Of a stretch of 64,000 nt of DNA, positions 27,110-36,307 are shown one piece after another. The notes under the pieces are model-generated. The model saw only the letters and a program-made list of their open reading frames with translations, was not told the DNA's origin and made no database searches. Source of the DNA: an uncultured Pseudomonadales bacterium (GTDB lineage Bacteria; Pseudomonadota; Gammaproteobacteria; Pseudomonadales; Cellvibrionaceae); the NCBI GenBank assembly GCA_947487765.1, contig CANKXO010000004.1, positions 372,001 through 436,000 on the forward strand, written 5' to 3'. Within the stretch, counting starts at the first letter, position 1. Every line of letters starts with the position of its first letter. Both the position numbers and the translations under genes were made by a program.

Positions 27110-28124
27110 GCGTAGTAGAGAGCCTGAATCAAAGAGTAACCGCAGTGCCAAAAGTTCAGGGACAAAAGTCTCGGGCGCTAAAACAGTAGAATCCTCAGGT
27201 CTTAAATTGTTCAGTGCTTGGTGGCGTCACCATCGCAGCTCTTGCTCTAATAGCTTGTTACGTTTATTGGAATCACCATTACAAAGTTTATTAACGTGGA
27301 TGGTTATTGCCATCGCTGTTGCATTGCCTGCGGGCCTATATTTGGGCTTGCAAAATGTTCAGCAGTTGGGTCAAGGCTGGCAAGATAGCGCTCAAATGTC
27401 GGCTTTTTTAGCGCGAGGTGCAAAACCAAGAGCCATTGAAAAATTGCAGGCAAAATTAACAAAAGATGATGGTATTGCCGCGATTGATATTATCAGCCCC
27501 AGTAAAGCATTAGCTGAGTTTCAACAATATTCGGGTCTCGGTGATGCCTTAACAAATTTAGATGAAAACCCTTTGCCTACAGTATTGGTGATTCAGCCAG
27601 AAAGCGCTGTAAATACACCTGATGCTTTAGCTGCTCTGCAAACTCGCATTAAAGCCAACGCCTTAGTCGATAATGTTCAGTTAGATATGGGTTGGTTGCG
27701 GCGTTTACATGAATTACTTGCTTTGGGTGAGCGTATTGTCTTTGCCCTAGGTGCATTGCTGTCTTTGGGGGTGCTACTTGTTATTGGTAATACCTTACGA
27801 TTAGCTATTGAAAATCGCCGTGATGAGATTGTTGTCACCAAAATGGTTGGTGGAACTAATGGTTTTGTTCGCAGGCCCTTTCTATACACTGGCTTATGGT
27901 ATGGCATCGGTGGTGGTTTATTGGCTATTATTTTACTGTTGTTTGTTGGGCTCTGGTTATCCAATCCAGTCAGTAATTTAGTTACTTTGTATGAAAGTGA
28001 ACATTCACTTAAAGGCTTGGGGTTCGAATCTAGTTTCGTTTTATTATTAGGTAGCGGTTTGCTTGGATGGTTGGGTGCCTGGTTGGCGGTTTCTCGCCAC
28101 TTGAGGGGTATAGAGCCGTCTTAG
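27102..28124 (+). CDS. ftsX: Cell division membrane protein FtsX
   Basis: This 340-residue membrane component of the FtsEX complex has a basic cytoplasmic N-terminus (1-60), a first membrane helix (about 68-85), a periplasmic domain (about 90-195) that binds EnvC, and three more helices at about 205-230, 260-285 and 308-330. The ENRRDEIVVTKMVGGTNGFVRRPF cytoplasmic loop is the most conserved part of the family. The basic Ser-rich N-terminal tail is longer than in E. coli. It is translationally coupled to ftsE. Confidence 0.96.
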   Translation: MNRRSREPESKSNRSAKSSGTKVSGAKTVESSGLKLFSAWWRHHRSSCSNSLLRLLESPLQSLLTWMVIAIAVALPAGLYLGLQNVQQLGQGWQDSAQMSAFLARGAKPRAIEKLQAKLTKDDGIAAIDIISPSKALAEFQQYSGLGDALTNLDENPLPTVLVIQPESAVNTPDALAALQTRIKANALVDNVQLDMGWLRRLHELLALGERIVFALGALLSLGVLLVIGNTLRLAIENRRDEIVVTKMVGGTNGFVRRPFLYTGLWYGIGGGLLAIILLLFVGLWLSNPVSNLVTLYESEHSLKGLGFESSFVLLLGSGLLGWLGAWLAVSRHLRGIEPS

Positions 28125-28297
28125 GTTCGAAGCGCCTGGGTTATTATTGGTACTTTCTGTGACCTATTTCAAATAAGCTGTTGTTTTTAATGGATATTTA
28201 CATTGAACTTATACGCTAGTTAGCGATCTTATAAGAGCCGTGCTAAAATGTTCGGTACGGTTAAATTTACCCTTATTTTTTAATGTTGGAGAAATGA

Positions 28298-29155
28298 ATG
28301 GGAACTAGCTTACAGCCTGTCGAAATGCTTGCACCAGGTGCAAACATTAATGCCTACATGCAAGCGGTCAATAGTTTTCCGATACTATCTGTCGAAGAGG
28401 AGCAGCGTTTAGGTGAGCGCCTCTATTACGAAGAAGATGTTGATGCGGCTCGTCAATTAGTAATGGCGCATCTACGTTTTGTTGTTCATATTGCTAAGTC
28501 TTATGCTGGTTATGGCTTATCTCAATCTGACTTGATCCAAGAAGGCAATGTTGGCTTGATGAAGGCGGTTAAACGCTTTAACCCTGAAAAGGGTGTGCGT
28601 TTGGTGTCGTTTGCTGTGCATTGGATTAAAGCAGAAATGCACGAATTTATATTGCGCAACTGGCGTATTGTTAAAGTGGCAACGACTAAAGCTCAGCGTA
28701 AGCTGTTCTTTAATTTGCGTGGTCAGAAGAAGCGCTTAGGTTGGTTAACTCATGAAGAAGCTGAAGCTGTTGCTAAAGATCTAAATGTAGAAGTTAAGCA
28801 TGTTCAGCAAATGGAAGGTCGTTTATCTTCCTACGATGCATCATTTGATGCGGGTGCTGATGACGATGAAGAGTCTGCCTATTTAGCACCAGCTAATTAT
28901 CTGGAAGATAACCGTTATAACCCTGCTAAGCAGACTGAAGCTGCTGACTGGAATGATGACAATGTTTCCCGCTTGCGTGAAGCATTGAAAACGCTAGATG
29001 AGCGTAGCCAAGTTATTATTCAGCGCCGCTGGTTAAATGATGATGATAAATCAACATTGCATGAGTTGGCCGATGAATTCGGTGTATCTGCTGAGCGTAT
29101 CCGGCAACTGGAAAAGAATGCGATGAAGAAAGTTCGAACAGCGATGGATGCCTGA
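28298..29155 (+). CDS. rpoH: RNA polymerase sigma-32 factor RpoH
   Basis: This 285-residue heat-shock sigma factor has region 2 with [12 protein letters not shown] and the [12 protein letters not shown] core-binding helix, the RpoH box around residues 130-140 ([16 protein letters not shown]), and region 4 with [24 protein letters not shown]. The 173-base leader before it may carry heat-responsive translation control, as in related bacteria. It follows ftsX in the standard order and ends at a strong terminator. Confidence 0.97.
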   Translation: MGTSLQPVEMLAPGANINAYMQAVNSFPILSVEEEQRLGERLYYEEDVDAARQLVMAHLRFVVHIAKSYAGYGLSQSDLIQEGNVGLMKAVKRFNPEKGVRLVSFAVHWIKAEMHEFILRNWRIVKVATTKAQRKLFFNLRGQKKRLGWLTHEEAEAVAKDLNVEVKHVQQMEGRLSSYDASFDAGADDDEESAYLAPANYLEDNRYNPAKQTEAADWNDDNVSRLREALKTLDERSQVIIQRRWLNDDDKSTLHELADEFGVSAERIRQLEKNAMKKVRTAMDA

Positions 29156-29177
29156 TTGATTAATTGCCCAGTATTTT

Positions 29178-29206
29178 AAAAAGCCGCCAATAAGCGGCTT
29201 TTTTTA
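29178..29206 (+). terminator. Rho-independent terminator after rpoH
   Basis: AAGCCGC (29181-29187) and GCGGCTT (29194-29200) form a perfect seven-pair GC-rich stem with a six-base loop, flanked by an A-run upstream and T6 downstream. It starts 26 bases after the rpoH stop. This is the clearest terminator in the window. Confidence 0.9.
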
Positions 29207-29305
29207 TGTCTAAGAATGGGTGTTCGCAAAAAATGCTCCGAAGTAGGCGTTGAGCTAGAAACGTACTTGATAGTCTATATTTTCGTTATTTTATAGGGTG
29301 AAACA

Positions 29306-29686
29306 GTGATAAAAATTTGGTTACTTATTGTGGGTATCAGTGGCTTGTTAACTGTTGGTTTAGGTGCTTTTGGTGCCCATGGTTTAAAAGGCAAGATATC
29401 TGAATCACTGCTATCTGCATTTCAAACTGGTACGCATTACCAAATGTTTCATACATTAGCGCTGCTGGTATTAGTCGTTCTACTTAATCAGCTTAGCGTT
29501 GTGCCTAAAGCTTTTATTTTTAGTGCTAACTTTTGGGTTGCAGGGATTGTACTCTTTAGTGGAAGTTTGTATTGCTTGGCTCTTGGTGGCCCTTCTTGGT
29601 TTGGGCCCATAACGCCCATTGGCGGTTTATTATTGATGGCGGGTTGGGTGAGTTTAGCTATAGGTGCTTTACAGCTTCGGTTATAA
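29306..29686 (+). CDS. DUF423 family small membrane protein (YgdD-like)
   Basis: This 126-residue inner-membrane protein has four hydrophobic helices. The LGAFGAHGLKGK motif near residues 19-30 and the HYQMFHTLALL motif near 45-55 define the DUF423/YgdD family. The function is unknown. The GTG start is preceded by TAGGGTG. It overlaps the candidate promoter of trmB at its 3' end. Confidence 0.9.
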   Translation: MIKIWLLIVGISGLLTVGLGAFGAHGLKGKISESLLSAFQTGTHYQMFHTLALLVLVVLLNQLSVVPKAFIFSANFWVAGIVLFSGSLYCLALGGPSWFGPITPIGGLLLMAGWVSLAIGALQLRL

Positions 29687-29687
29687 T
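29682..29687 (+). promoter_or_regulatory. Candidate -10 box for trmB
   Basis: A perfect TATAAT hexamer overlaps the DUF423 stop and lies 28 bases before trmB. The -35 region is poor, so support is limited to the hexamer and its placement. Confidence 0.3.
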
Positions 29688-29714
29688 GCGTCACTTTTGG
29701 CAAGCTGTAAAATT

Positions 29715-30425
29715 ATGTCCCAATCTTTTGAAATTAAGCCTGAATATAAACAAAAAGCGATCCGTAGCTATGTAATACGCGGTGGCCGTATTACTGAAGC
29801 GCAAAAAAAAGCGTTTGATAGTGCTTGGGCTACCTATGGATTAAGTTTGTTTGATGGTTTAATCGATCCCCAACGTATTTTTGGCCGAAAGGCTCCATTG
29901 GTTTTAGAAGTCGGCTTCGGTATGGGGGATTCCTTGCTGGAAATGGCTGAAACACAACCAGAAAATGATTTTATTGGGATTGAAGTTCATCCTCCTGGTG
30001 TAGGCCGATTAATTAATAATGCATCCAAAGCTGGTTTGACGAATTTAAAAGTCTTTATGGCTGACGCTGTTGATGTGTTAGAAGATTGTATTCCTCAGCA
30101 CTCATTAAGCCGCTTTCAACTCTATTTCCCGGATCCCTGGCACAAGAAAAAGCACAATAAGCGACGTATTGTCCAGCAGCCGTTTATGCAGTTGGTGCAT
30201 AGTAAGCTTGAGAAAAACGGGATATGCCATCTTGCAACAGATTGGGAGCACTATGCCGATCATATGATGGAAGTAATGACATTATCTGAAGGTTATTGTA
30301 ATCAAGCTGCAGAGTATTGTTTTTCTTCTCGGCCTGATTATCGGCCACTGACTAAATTTGAGCGCAGAGGGCATCGCTTAGGGCATGGTGTATGGGATTT
30401 GCTGTTTGTAGCCAAGGCAGCTTAA
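29715..30425 (+). CDS. trmB: tRNA (guanosine(46)-N7)-methyltransferase TrmB
   Basis: This 236-residue SAM-dependent enzyme makes m7G46 in tRNA variable loops. The EVGFGMGDSLLEMA SAM motif and the catalytic FPDPWHKKKHNKRRI motif are present. The frame runs open to 29664, but the ATG at 29715 gives the usual short basic N-terminus and does not overlap the DUF423 gene. A TATAAT at 29682-29687 lies 28 bases before it. Confidence 0.95.
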   Translation: MSQSFEIKPEYKQKAIRSYVIRGGRITEAQKKAFDSAWATYGLSLFDGLIDPQRIFGRKAPLVLEVGFGMGDSLLEMAETQPENDFIGIEVHPPGVGRLINNASKAGLTNLKVFMADAVDVLEDCIPQHSLSRFQLYFPDPWHKKKHNKRRIVQQPFMQLVHSKLEKNGICHLATDWEHYADHMMEVMTLSEGYCNQAAEYCFSSRPDYRPLTKFERRGHRLGHGVWDLLFVAKAA

Positions 30426-30641
30426 TTTTTCATAATAGCGCGCGATAAGCTCGAGTTCTGCTTATAGAGTTTATTTATTAAGAGAGCAGGTCTTAACTAT
30501 GAGTGATCGTAAATCATTTCTGTTAGACTATTGAATTGTTTTTATTTGCCCCAAATATAGGCGTTAGCTTACACTTGGCATTTAATTATAAGTAATTATG
30601 GGTTTTTAGGCCTGAACCCAAATAAACTGAATAGTTCAACT

Positions 30642-31064
30642 ATGGAAAACCGCTTTTTTAAACAGCTAGAACCTTTATCGCAAGGCGATACGGTAGCTTT
30701 AGACGAAGCGATAGAGCAATTACGTTTTGATGGAAATGGATTAATCCCAGTCATCGCCCAGCAGCATGCTACTGGCGAAGTATTAATGATGGCATGGATG
30801 AACCGTGATGCTTTACTCGAAACGTTAAAGACAGGTCGAGTTTGTTATTGGTCGCGTTCTCGCCAAGCACTATGGCGTAAAGGTGAGAGTTCGGGGAATA
30901 CACAAAAACTAATTGAATTGCGAATAGATTGCGACGGAGACACGTTGCTGTGTCTAGTTGACCAAAAAGGTCCAGCTTGTCACACAGACCGTACTAATTG
31001 TTTCTATTTGCGCGCAGATGAAAAAACACTATCTGTGGTTGCTAATCCCGTTAAGGAGATTTAA
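30642..31064 (+). CDS. hisI: Phosphoribosyl-AMP cyclohydrolase HisI
   Basis: This 140-residue single-domain enzyme opens the ring of PR-AMP in the third step of histidine synthesis. Zinc and magnesium ligands are visible in [11 protein letters not shown] and in [13 protein letters not shown] near residues 105-127, with the SRS and WRKGESSGN motifs before them. HisE is not fused and not adjacent. The gene stands alone after a 216-base gap, so its regulation appears separate from hisF at 2.1 kb. Confidence 0.95.
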   Translation: MENRFFKQLEPLSQGDTVALDEAIEQLRFDGNGLIPVIAQQHATGEVLMMAWMNRDALLETLKTGRVCYWSRSRQALWRKGESSGNTQKLIELRIDCDGDTLLCLVDQKGPACHTDRTNCFYLRADEKTLSVVANPVKEI

Positions 31065-31149
31065 CTACATTGCTATAAGGTCGTTGATATAGCCCTTTTA
31101 AAAAATGTGGTTAATGATTTGAGACATTGCTAAGACAATCTATTTAATT

Positions 31150-32103
31150 ATGAATTCATATACTAAACCTGATATGCCCGATGTGGCAGCCACTCAAACT
31201 GCTCAGCAAAATGGTACTCTTGACTGGGTTGGCATGAGCCGCATTGCACTCCCTCTTTCAATTAAAGATCAAGACCTTGGTAATTATAATGCGACAGCAT
31301 TTGTAGAGACTTATGTGAATTTGGTAAACCCTCAAGTAAAGGGTATTCACATGTCACGACTTTATTTGTTATTGGCAGAATTTGCGAAAGATGAAGTGCT
31401 GACAATTGAAAACTTATCGAATTTTTTAAGAGATAAATTGGCAAGCCACGAAGATATTAGTGATAGCACTTGCTTGAAAGTAGATTTTGATTACTTAATT
31501 AATCAGCCTGCGTTGAAAAGCGAATACAGTGGTTGGAAAGATTACCCTGTCAGCCTTAAAGCAGTGTTTGATGGTAAACGAGTGAATATTGAGGTTTCCG
31601 TAAAAGTACCTTATTCATCAACTTGTCCATGCTCTGCGGCATTGTCCCGACAAATTTTACAGCAAGCTTTTTTGGATGATTTTGCTGATAAAGAAACCAT
31701 TGATAAAGAAACGATTGAGAAATGGTTGCGTTCAGAAAAGGGCAGTGTTGCGACCCCTCACAGTCAGCGTAGTTATGCCAATATTCTCGTTAAGCTTGAT
31801 GAAACCTATACCGATGGTTTTCCTATTAGCGAGTTGATTCAAGTTGCAGAGTCAACACTGAAAACCGCTGTACAAACAGCGGTTAAACGAGAAGATGAAC
31901 AAGAGTTTGCTCGTTTAAATGGTGCGAACCAGATGTTCTGTGAAGATGCTGCTCGACGTTTAAAAGATGCATTAAACCAACAATCTAGCTATACAGATTT
32001 TTGGGTTCGAGTAGAACACATTGAAAGCTTGCATGCACATGATGCCGTTGCTATGGCAACAAAAGGTGTTGTTAATGGTTATTCACCTCTGCTGCATCGC
32101 TAA
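31150..32103 (+). CDS. folE2: GTP cyclohydrolase FolE2
   Basis: This 317-residue type IB GTP cyclohydrolase makes dihydroneopterin triphosphate for folate or queuosine synthesis with a metal that need not be zinc. The VPYSSTCPCSAALSRQ motif near residue 155 holds the catalytic Cys, the PHSQRSYANI motif follows near 200-209, and LNGANQMFCEDAARRL carries the conserved Glu. FolE2 is often used under zinc limitation, but no Zur-like site was recognised in the 85-base upstream gap. Confidence 0.95.
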   Translation: MNSYTKPDMPDVAATQTAQQNGTLDWVGMSRIALPLSIKDQDLGNYNATAFVETYVNLVNPQVKGIHMSRLYLLLAEFAKDEVLTIENLSNFLRDKLASHEDISDSTCLKVDFDYLINQPALKSEYSGWKDYPVSLKAVFDGKRVNIEVSVKVPYSSTCPCSAALSRQILQQAFLDDFADKETIDKETIEKWLRSEKGSVATPHSQRSYANILVKLDETYTDGFPISELIQVAESTLKTAVQTAVKREDEQEFARLNGANQMFCEDAARRLKDALNQQSSYTDFWVRVEHIESLHAHDAVAMATKGVVNGYSPLLHR

Positions 32104-32132
32104 ATTGTATCCCTATAAATAATCATATACCA

Positions 32133-32152
32133 GCGCCAAGTTTCTTTGGCGC
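32133..32152 (+). other. Stem-loop between folE2 and the sugar dehydrogenase gene
   Basis: GCGCCAA (32133-32139) and TTGGCGC (32146-32152) form a perfect seven-pair stem with a six-base loop 30 bases after folE2 and 12 bases before the next start. No T-run follows. It may end the folE2 transcript or influence translation of the downstream gene. Confidence 0.42.
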
Positions 32153-32163
32153 CCGAGGCTAAA

Positions 32164-33240
32164 ATGAAACGCATCCTTTTCGGTGTTGTATTTTTTATTG
32201 TCTCCCATATAGCGTCCGCTAATTTTAATGTTGAGATTATTACTGACCAGTTAAAACGGCCATGGAGTTTAGCTTTTTTGCCTGATGGTCGATTCCTTGT
32301 TACCGAACGTGGCGGTAAATTACGTATTGTTTCTAAAGCGGGAGTAGCTTCTCAGCCTGTTAAAGGTTTGCCTGCTATCTCGACTATAGGTCAGGGTGGT
32401 TTATTAGATGTTGTTCTTCATCCTGAGTTTGATCAAAATAAATGGGTTTATATTAGTTATGTCTCTGGCAATTCTGCTACGGGCTACAGCACTGAAGTTG
32501 TTCGCGGTACACTGAATGTTTCCAATGCTGAATTAACAGATACCAAATCTATTTTTATTGCTCTACCAAAGGTACAGGGAGGCCGACACTTTGGCAGCCG
32601 CTTGGTCTTTGATAGGAATGGTTATATATACATTTCCTTGGGTGATAGAGGGGATCGCCAGCATTCCCAAAACCCCAAGACGCATCATGGCAGCATTATT
32701 CGTTTGCATGATGATGGGCGTATTCCCAATGATAATCCTTTTATTAATGATTCTTCTTTTCTTCCTGAAATTTATTCATATGGTCATCGTAATGTTCAAG
32801 GTATGACATTGCACCCTCTTACCGGAGAGGTTTGGACGCATGAGCATGGTCCTCAAGGCGGTGATGAAGTTAATGTTATTAAAGGTGGAAAAAATTATGG
32901 TTGGCCAGTGATTACGTATGGCGCGGAATATGGCTCAGGCTTCAAAATTGGTGAAGGTGTCGCAAAACAAGGAATGGAGCAACCTATTCATTTTTGGGAT
33001 CCCTCTATTGCCCCTTCGGGCATGGCTTTTTTTAAAAATGATTTGTTGGTTGGTGCATTAAAGTTTCGATTACTTTCCCAGTTACAATTAAAAGATCAAC
33101 TGGTTGTTAGAGAACAACGCTTATTTTCCGGGAAGTTTGGTCGAATTCGTGATGTGCGAACATTTAATGATAAGATATTCTATCTTTTAACCGATGCTAA
33201 GAATGGCAAATTGATTCGTATAACCGATGACAGCGAGTAA
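32164..33240 (+). CDS. PQQ-dependent sugar dehydrogenase (YliI/Asd type)
   Basis: This 358-residue periplasmic beta-propeller has a signal peptide (1-19, ending at ASA). The RPWSLAFLPDG start of the propeller, the GQGGLLDV segment with the LHPEF metal region, the SLGDRGDR motif and the EHGPQGGDE motif match the soluble aldose dehydrogenase family, which oxidises sugars using PQQ. No PQQ synthesis genes are in the window. The ATG at 32164 is chosen over an in-frame TTG at 32146 that lies in a stem-loop. Confidence 0.9.
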   Translation: MKRILFGVVFFIVSHIASANFNVEIITDQLKRPWSLAFLPDGRFLVTERGGKLRIVSKAGVASQPVKGLPAISTIGQGGLLDVVLHPEFDQNKWVYISYVSGNSATGYSTEVVRGTLNVSNAELTDTKSIFIALPKVQGGRHFGSRLVFDRNGYIYISLGDRGDRQHSQNPKTHHGSIIRLHDDGRIPNDNPFINDSSFLPEIYSYGHRNVQGMTLHPLTGEVWTHEHGPQGGDEVNVIKGGKNYGWPVITYGAEYGSGFKIGEGVAKQGMEQPIHFWDPSIAPSGMAFFKNDLLVGALKFRLLSQLQLKDQLVVREQRLFSGKFGRIRDVRTFNDKIFYLLTDAKNGKLIRITDDSE

Positions 33241-33249
33241 CTATTTATA

Positions 33250-34296
33250 ATGAGTACTGAAATGACAAGCTTAACTATCACAACTCCGGATGATTGGCAT
33301 TTACATTTTCGGGATGGTGACTTTTTAAAAGAAACAGTACCTGCTACCTCTCGATGTTTTCGCCGGGCGATTGTGATGCCTAATTTAGTTCCTCCTGTGG
33401 CTAATGCTTCTATGGCGATGGAGTATAAAAAGCGTATTTTGTCTGCTAGCCCTGAAGGCAGTGATTTTGAACCTTTAATGACATTGTATTTAACGAATGA
33501 TACAACACCGCAGGATATCGTCGATGCTAAGCGAGAGGGCGTTATCGCAGTTAAGTTATATCCTGCGGGCGCAACAACTAACTCGGATGCGGCAGTTAGT
33601 GATTTAAGCCACTTGGAGCCAGTATTTGAAGCGATAGCTCAAGAAGGTTTATTGCTTCTAGTGCATGGCGAAGTCACTGACAATGAAATCGATATTTTTG
33701 ACCGAGAAAAAATGTTTATTGATCGTCATCTACAGGATATCGTTGAAAATTTCCCAGAGCTAAAAGTTGTATTCGAGCACATTACTACAAAAGATGCCGT
33801 TGAATTTGTGCTGGCGTCATCGGCTAATGTGGCGGCAACTATTACTCCGCAGCATTTATTGTTGAATCGTAATGACTTATTGGTGGGAGGAGTTCAGCCT
33901 CATAATTATTGTTTGCCAGTATTGAAGCGTAATATTCACCAGCTCGCTTTACAGGATGCTGTTGTAAGTGGCTCGCCGAAGTTTTTTTTAGGAACAGATT
34001 CTGCTCCCCACGAGAAGCATCGTAAAGAATCTGCCTGTGGTTGTGCGGGTTGTTACAGTGCTTGGAGTGCTATTGAGCTGTATGCGCAAATTTTTGAACA
34101 GCTTGATGTTCTTGATAAATTAGAAGGTTTTGCTAGTCATTTTGGGGCGGACTTTTATGGTTTGGAGCGTAATACGGATACGATTACGTTGATCAAACAG
34201 GAGTGGCAAGTGCCAGATGAAATAATATTGCCTAACGGTAATCCAATTGTTCCGTTTTTCGCGGGTAAGACGCTCAATTGGAAGCTAGAAAGCTAG
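33250..34296 (+). CDS. pyrC: Dihydroorotase PyrC
   Basis: This 348-residue class II dihydroorotase of pyrimidine synthesis has the metal ligands in DWHLHFRDG, the carboxylated lysine in [22 protein letters not shown] and the catalytic Asp in [10 protein letters not shown]. The length and the absence of ATCase genes are typical of the stand-alone enzyme. It follows the sugar dehydrogenase by nine bases and may be co-transcribed. Confidence 0.96.
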   Translation: MSTEMTSLTITTPDDWHLHFRDGDFLKETVPATSRCFRRAIVMPNLVPPVANASMAMEYKKRILSASPEGSDFEPLMTLYLTNDTTPQDIVDAKREGVIAVKLYPAGATTNSDAAVSDLSHLEPVFEAIAQEGLLLLVHGEVTDNEIDIFDREKMFIDRHLQDIVENFPELKVVFEHITTKDAVEFVLASSANVAATITPQHLLLNRNDLLVGGVQPHNYCLPVLKRNIHQLALQDAVVSGSPKFFLGTDSAPHEKHRKESACGCAGCYSAWSAIELYAQIFEQLDVLDKLEGFASHFGADFYGLERNTDTITLIKQEWQVPDEIILPNGNPIVPFFAGKTLNWKLES

Positions 34297-34311
34297 TCAA
34301 GCAGCTAGTTT

Positions 34312-34354
34312 AAGGAATGACGTTTAACTGCTGTTAATAATCATTCCTTATTTG
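34312..34354. terminator. Bidirectional terminator between pyrC and the AlgP-like gene
   Basis: AAGGAATGA (34312-34320) pairs with TCATTCCTT (34341-34349). Inside the loop a second short stem, TTAAC with GTTAA, can form. A T-rich stretch follows on the plus strand. The right arm contains the stop codon of the convergent AlgP-like gene, so one structure can serve both genes. Confidence 0.6.
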
Positions 34355-35180
34355 TTTTTACAATTGGTATTGTGTGCCAATTGGTTATTGCTGGTTTTTC
34401 AGTATCTTCAACGTCCTTTTGAGCTTCTTCTTTTAAGTTTTTATTTGTATGACCATTTTCTGAATCATTTGAGGTTTCAGTTGATGGTGTTATTGTAGTC
34501 ATTTCCAATGTTTTGTCTGAACTTTCCTTTATATCCTGTTCTTTTTTACTGTCTTTATCTTGTGATGATGTGATGTTTTTATCGGTAGGCGTAGAGCCAT
34601 CCAATGTTCGCTCTGACGTCTCGGAGCTGGCTCCTGTTACAGGAGGTAATGTTTTTTCATCTTTAGTTTGTTCTATTTTCGGCTTCCATAATTTCTTAGG
34701 TTTTTCTGTTGCGTTATCGATAGGTATAGATAAGTCCGGAGTTAACAATTCTTGGATGCTGTCAGCTGCTTTAATAATTTTTTTGATGGCTTTTTTTCGT
34801 AATGTTTTTTTCTTAAGTTTTTGTTTTTGTTTTGGCTTTTGTGTGAGTTTGACTGCTTGAGTTTCTGCTTTTTCTAATAACTTGGCTTTTGTATAAGCAG
34901 CTTTGGCATCAGTTAAATTAAGCTTTAGCGCCTTGAGTTCACTTTTCGTTGCCTCAATATCTGATTGAGTGCTTTTTGTCCGACGTTGGGTTGCTGCTGT
35001 GGACTTTTTGTTTTTTAGTGAAGTGAGCTGTATTTGTTTCTTTTTAAGTTTGCCAGCAGTGCTGACGATTTTCTTTTCGAGTGTTGCGACTTTTTTCTGA
35101 TGTGCTTTCATCAGTTGTAGTTGTAGTTTGGCAATGCTCTTTCTTAATGGCTCAATAGGGTTAATTATTTTTTTAGGCAT
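34341..35180 (-). CDS. Lysine-rich coiled-coil protein, possibly AlgP-like
   Basis: This 279-residue very basic, low-complexity protein has an N-terminal coiled-coil half (about 10-110) rich in Lys, Gln, Leu and Thr, then a KQKQKLKKKTLRKKAIKK stretch (about 116-136), then a Ser/Thr/Asp/Glu-rich tail. I see no enzyme motif. In Pseudomonas aeruginosa the histone-like alginate regulator AlgP lies beside an FKBP gene and algQ, the same neighbours as here, so a distant AlgP counterpart is plausible. The classical AlgP KPAA repeats are absent, so the name rests on context. Confidence 0.6.
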   Translation of the reverse strand: MPKKIINPIEPLRKSIAKLQLQLMKAHQKKVATLEKKIVSTAGKLKKKQIQLTSLKNKKSTAATQRRTKSTQSDIEATKSELKALKLNLTDAKAAYTKAKLLEKAETQAVKLTQKPKQKQKLKKKTLRKKAIKKIIKAADSIQELLTPDLSIPIDNATEKPKKLWKPKIEQTKDEKTLPPVTGASSETSERTLDGSTPTDKNITSSQDKDSKKEQDIKESSDKTLEMTTITPSTETSNDSENGHTNKNLKEEAQKDVEDTEKPAITNWHTIPIVKTNKE

Positions 35181-35351
35181 GCTTACCTCCGTTGAGAAGA
35201 CTTTATGTCATCTTGATGTTGTTAAACATACAGGCTGGATTTTCTAGCCTATCTAATCATAATCTTTCTTTTTGAACAGCTTAACTGTTTTTTATCAAAT
35301 TTTTGTGACTTGCTTGGCCCTAATGGAACTTTTAGGTCTGCTTAGGTTCTG

Positions 35352-35407
35352 TGAACATGTTCAAACCCCTTTGGGGTGCAGGTATCTATAACAACAACTT
35401 TGTTATA
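35352..35407. promoter_or_regulatory. Three tandem inverted repeats upstream of the FKBP gene
   Basis: The 305-base gap between the AlgP-like gene and the divergent FKBP gene holds three palindromes in a row: TGAACATGTTCA (35352-35363), ACCCC-TTT-GGGGT (35365-35377) and TATAACAA/TTGTTATA (35387-35394 and 35400-35407). They lie 80-135 bases before the FKBP start and could be operators or RNA hairpins of a 5' leader. The rest of the gap is AT-rich with no gene seen. Confidence 0.42.
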
Positions 35408-35485
35408 CCATTGCCGTTTTGGTGTCTCGGGCAGCTACTCCAGCACCTATTTTTTAATAAATTAGCATATATTTAGGATAATCTC

Positions 35486-36250
35486 ATGAAATTGAAGCTT
35501 TTTATGGCGAGTTTTGTCGCTTTGTCGTTAGTTGCTTGTGGAGAGAAAAGTGACGAGCCGGCGGCTGCAAAGACCGAGGCTACTTTAGAATCAGTCGAGC
35601 AACGCCTTAGCTATATGGTTGGCAATAACATGGCCCAACAGTTTAAGCGTGATGGTGTAGAAATTGATGTTACTGCATTGCAGTTGGGCATTAATGATTC
35701 TATGGAAGGTAAAGACTCTCGGTTAACTGAAGAACAAGTTCAAGAAACCATTGCCACATTGCAAGAGCGTGCTAAAAAGCGTCAAGAAGAGCAACAGGCT
35801 GAGCAAGCTAAGCTAGCCGCTGAAGCTGCTGAGAAGAACAAAGCAGAAGGTGCCGCTTACTTAGTGGCAAATGGCGCAAAAGATGGCGTTGTGACAACAG
35901 AGAGTGGTTTGCAATATAAAGAGTTAGTTGCCGGTGAAGGCGCTCAACCTACACAAGAAGATACTGTATCTGTTCACTATAAAGGTACACTAATTGACGG
36001 CACTGAATTTGATAGTTCTTATAGCCGCAATGAGCCTGCTACCTTCCCTGTTTCTGGCGTGATTCCAGGTTGGATCGAAGCACTACAGCTAATGAATGTT
36101 GGTGATAAATGGGAGTTAACAATTCCTTCAGATCTTGCTTATGGTCCGGGTGGAACAGGTGGTGCGATTGGCCCGAATGCGACGTTAATTTTTGAAGTTG
36201 AATTGCTAGAGGTTATCCAACCAGAAGCAACGGTCGATGTTTCTAAGTAA
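35486..36250 (+). CDS. FKBP-type peptidyl-prolyl isomerase, Mip/FkpA-like lipoprotein
   Basis: This 254-residue periplasmic isomerase has a signal sequence and lipobox LVAC (Cys18), an N-terminal dimerisation and helical domain (about 30-130, with a Glu/Gln/Ala-rich coiled helix) and a C-terminal FKBP domain. The FKBP part is marked by VSVHYKGTLIDGTEFDSSY, FPVSGVIPGW and the closing FEVELLEV. It helps fold envelope proteins. It sits between the AlgP-like gene and rsd, as in Pseudomonas. Confidence 0.94.
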   Translation: MKLKLFMASFVALSLVACGEKSDEPAAAKTEATLESVEQRLSYMVGNNMAQQFKRDGVEIDVTALQLGINDSMEGKDSRLTEEQVQETIATLQERAKKRQEEQQAEQAKLAAEAAEKNKAEGAAYLVANGAKDGVVTTESGLQYKELVAGEGAQPTQEDTVSVHYKGTLIDGTEFDSSYSRNEPATFPVSGVIPGWIEALQLMNVGDKWELTIPSDLAYGPGGTGGAIGPNATLIFEVELLEVIQPEATVDVSK

Positions 36251-36268
36251 TCATATTTAGAGCGTTAC

Positions 36269-36307
36269 TTATCTATCTGCTGATGTTTTATTGCAGCAGA
36301 TAGATAA
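36269..36307. terminator. Perfect 14-base-pair hairpin between convergent FKBP and WD40 genes
   Basis: TTATCTATCTGCTG (36269-36282) and CAGCAGATAGATAA (36294-36307) are exact complements around an 11-base loop. The structure starts 18 bases after the FKBP stop and includes the last codons of the convergent WD40 gene. No T-run follows on either side, so it may protect 3' ends or act as a bidirectional stop. Confidence 0.55.

Noticed and set aside
28021-28030. GGTTCGAATC resembling a tRNA T-arm
   Set aside because: It lies inside ftsX, is in frame with conserved residues and has no matching acceptor or anticodon stems around it.
30499-30534. 11-codon frame in the gap before hisI that could be a his leader peptide
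   Set aside because: It contains no histidine codons and no attenuator-like stem-loops with a T-run follow. It is probably chance.
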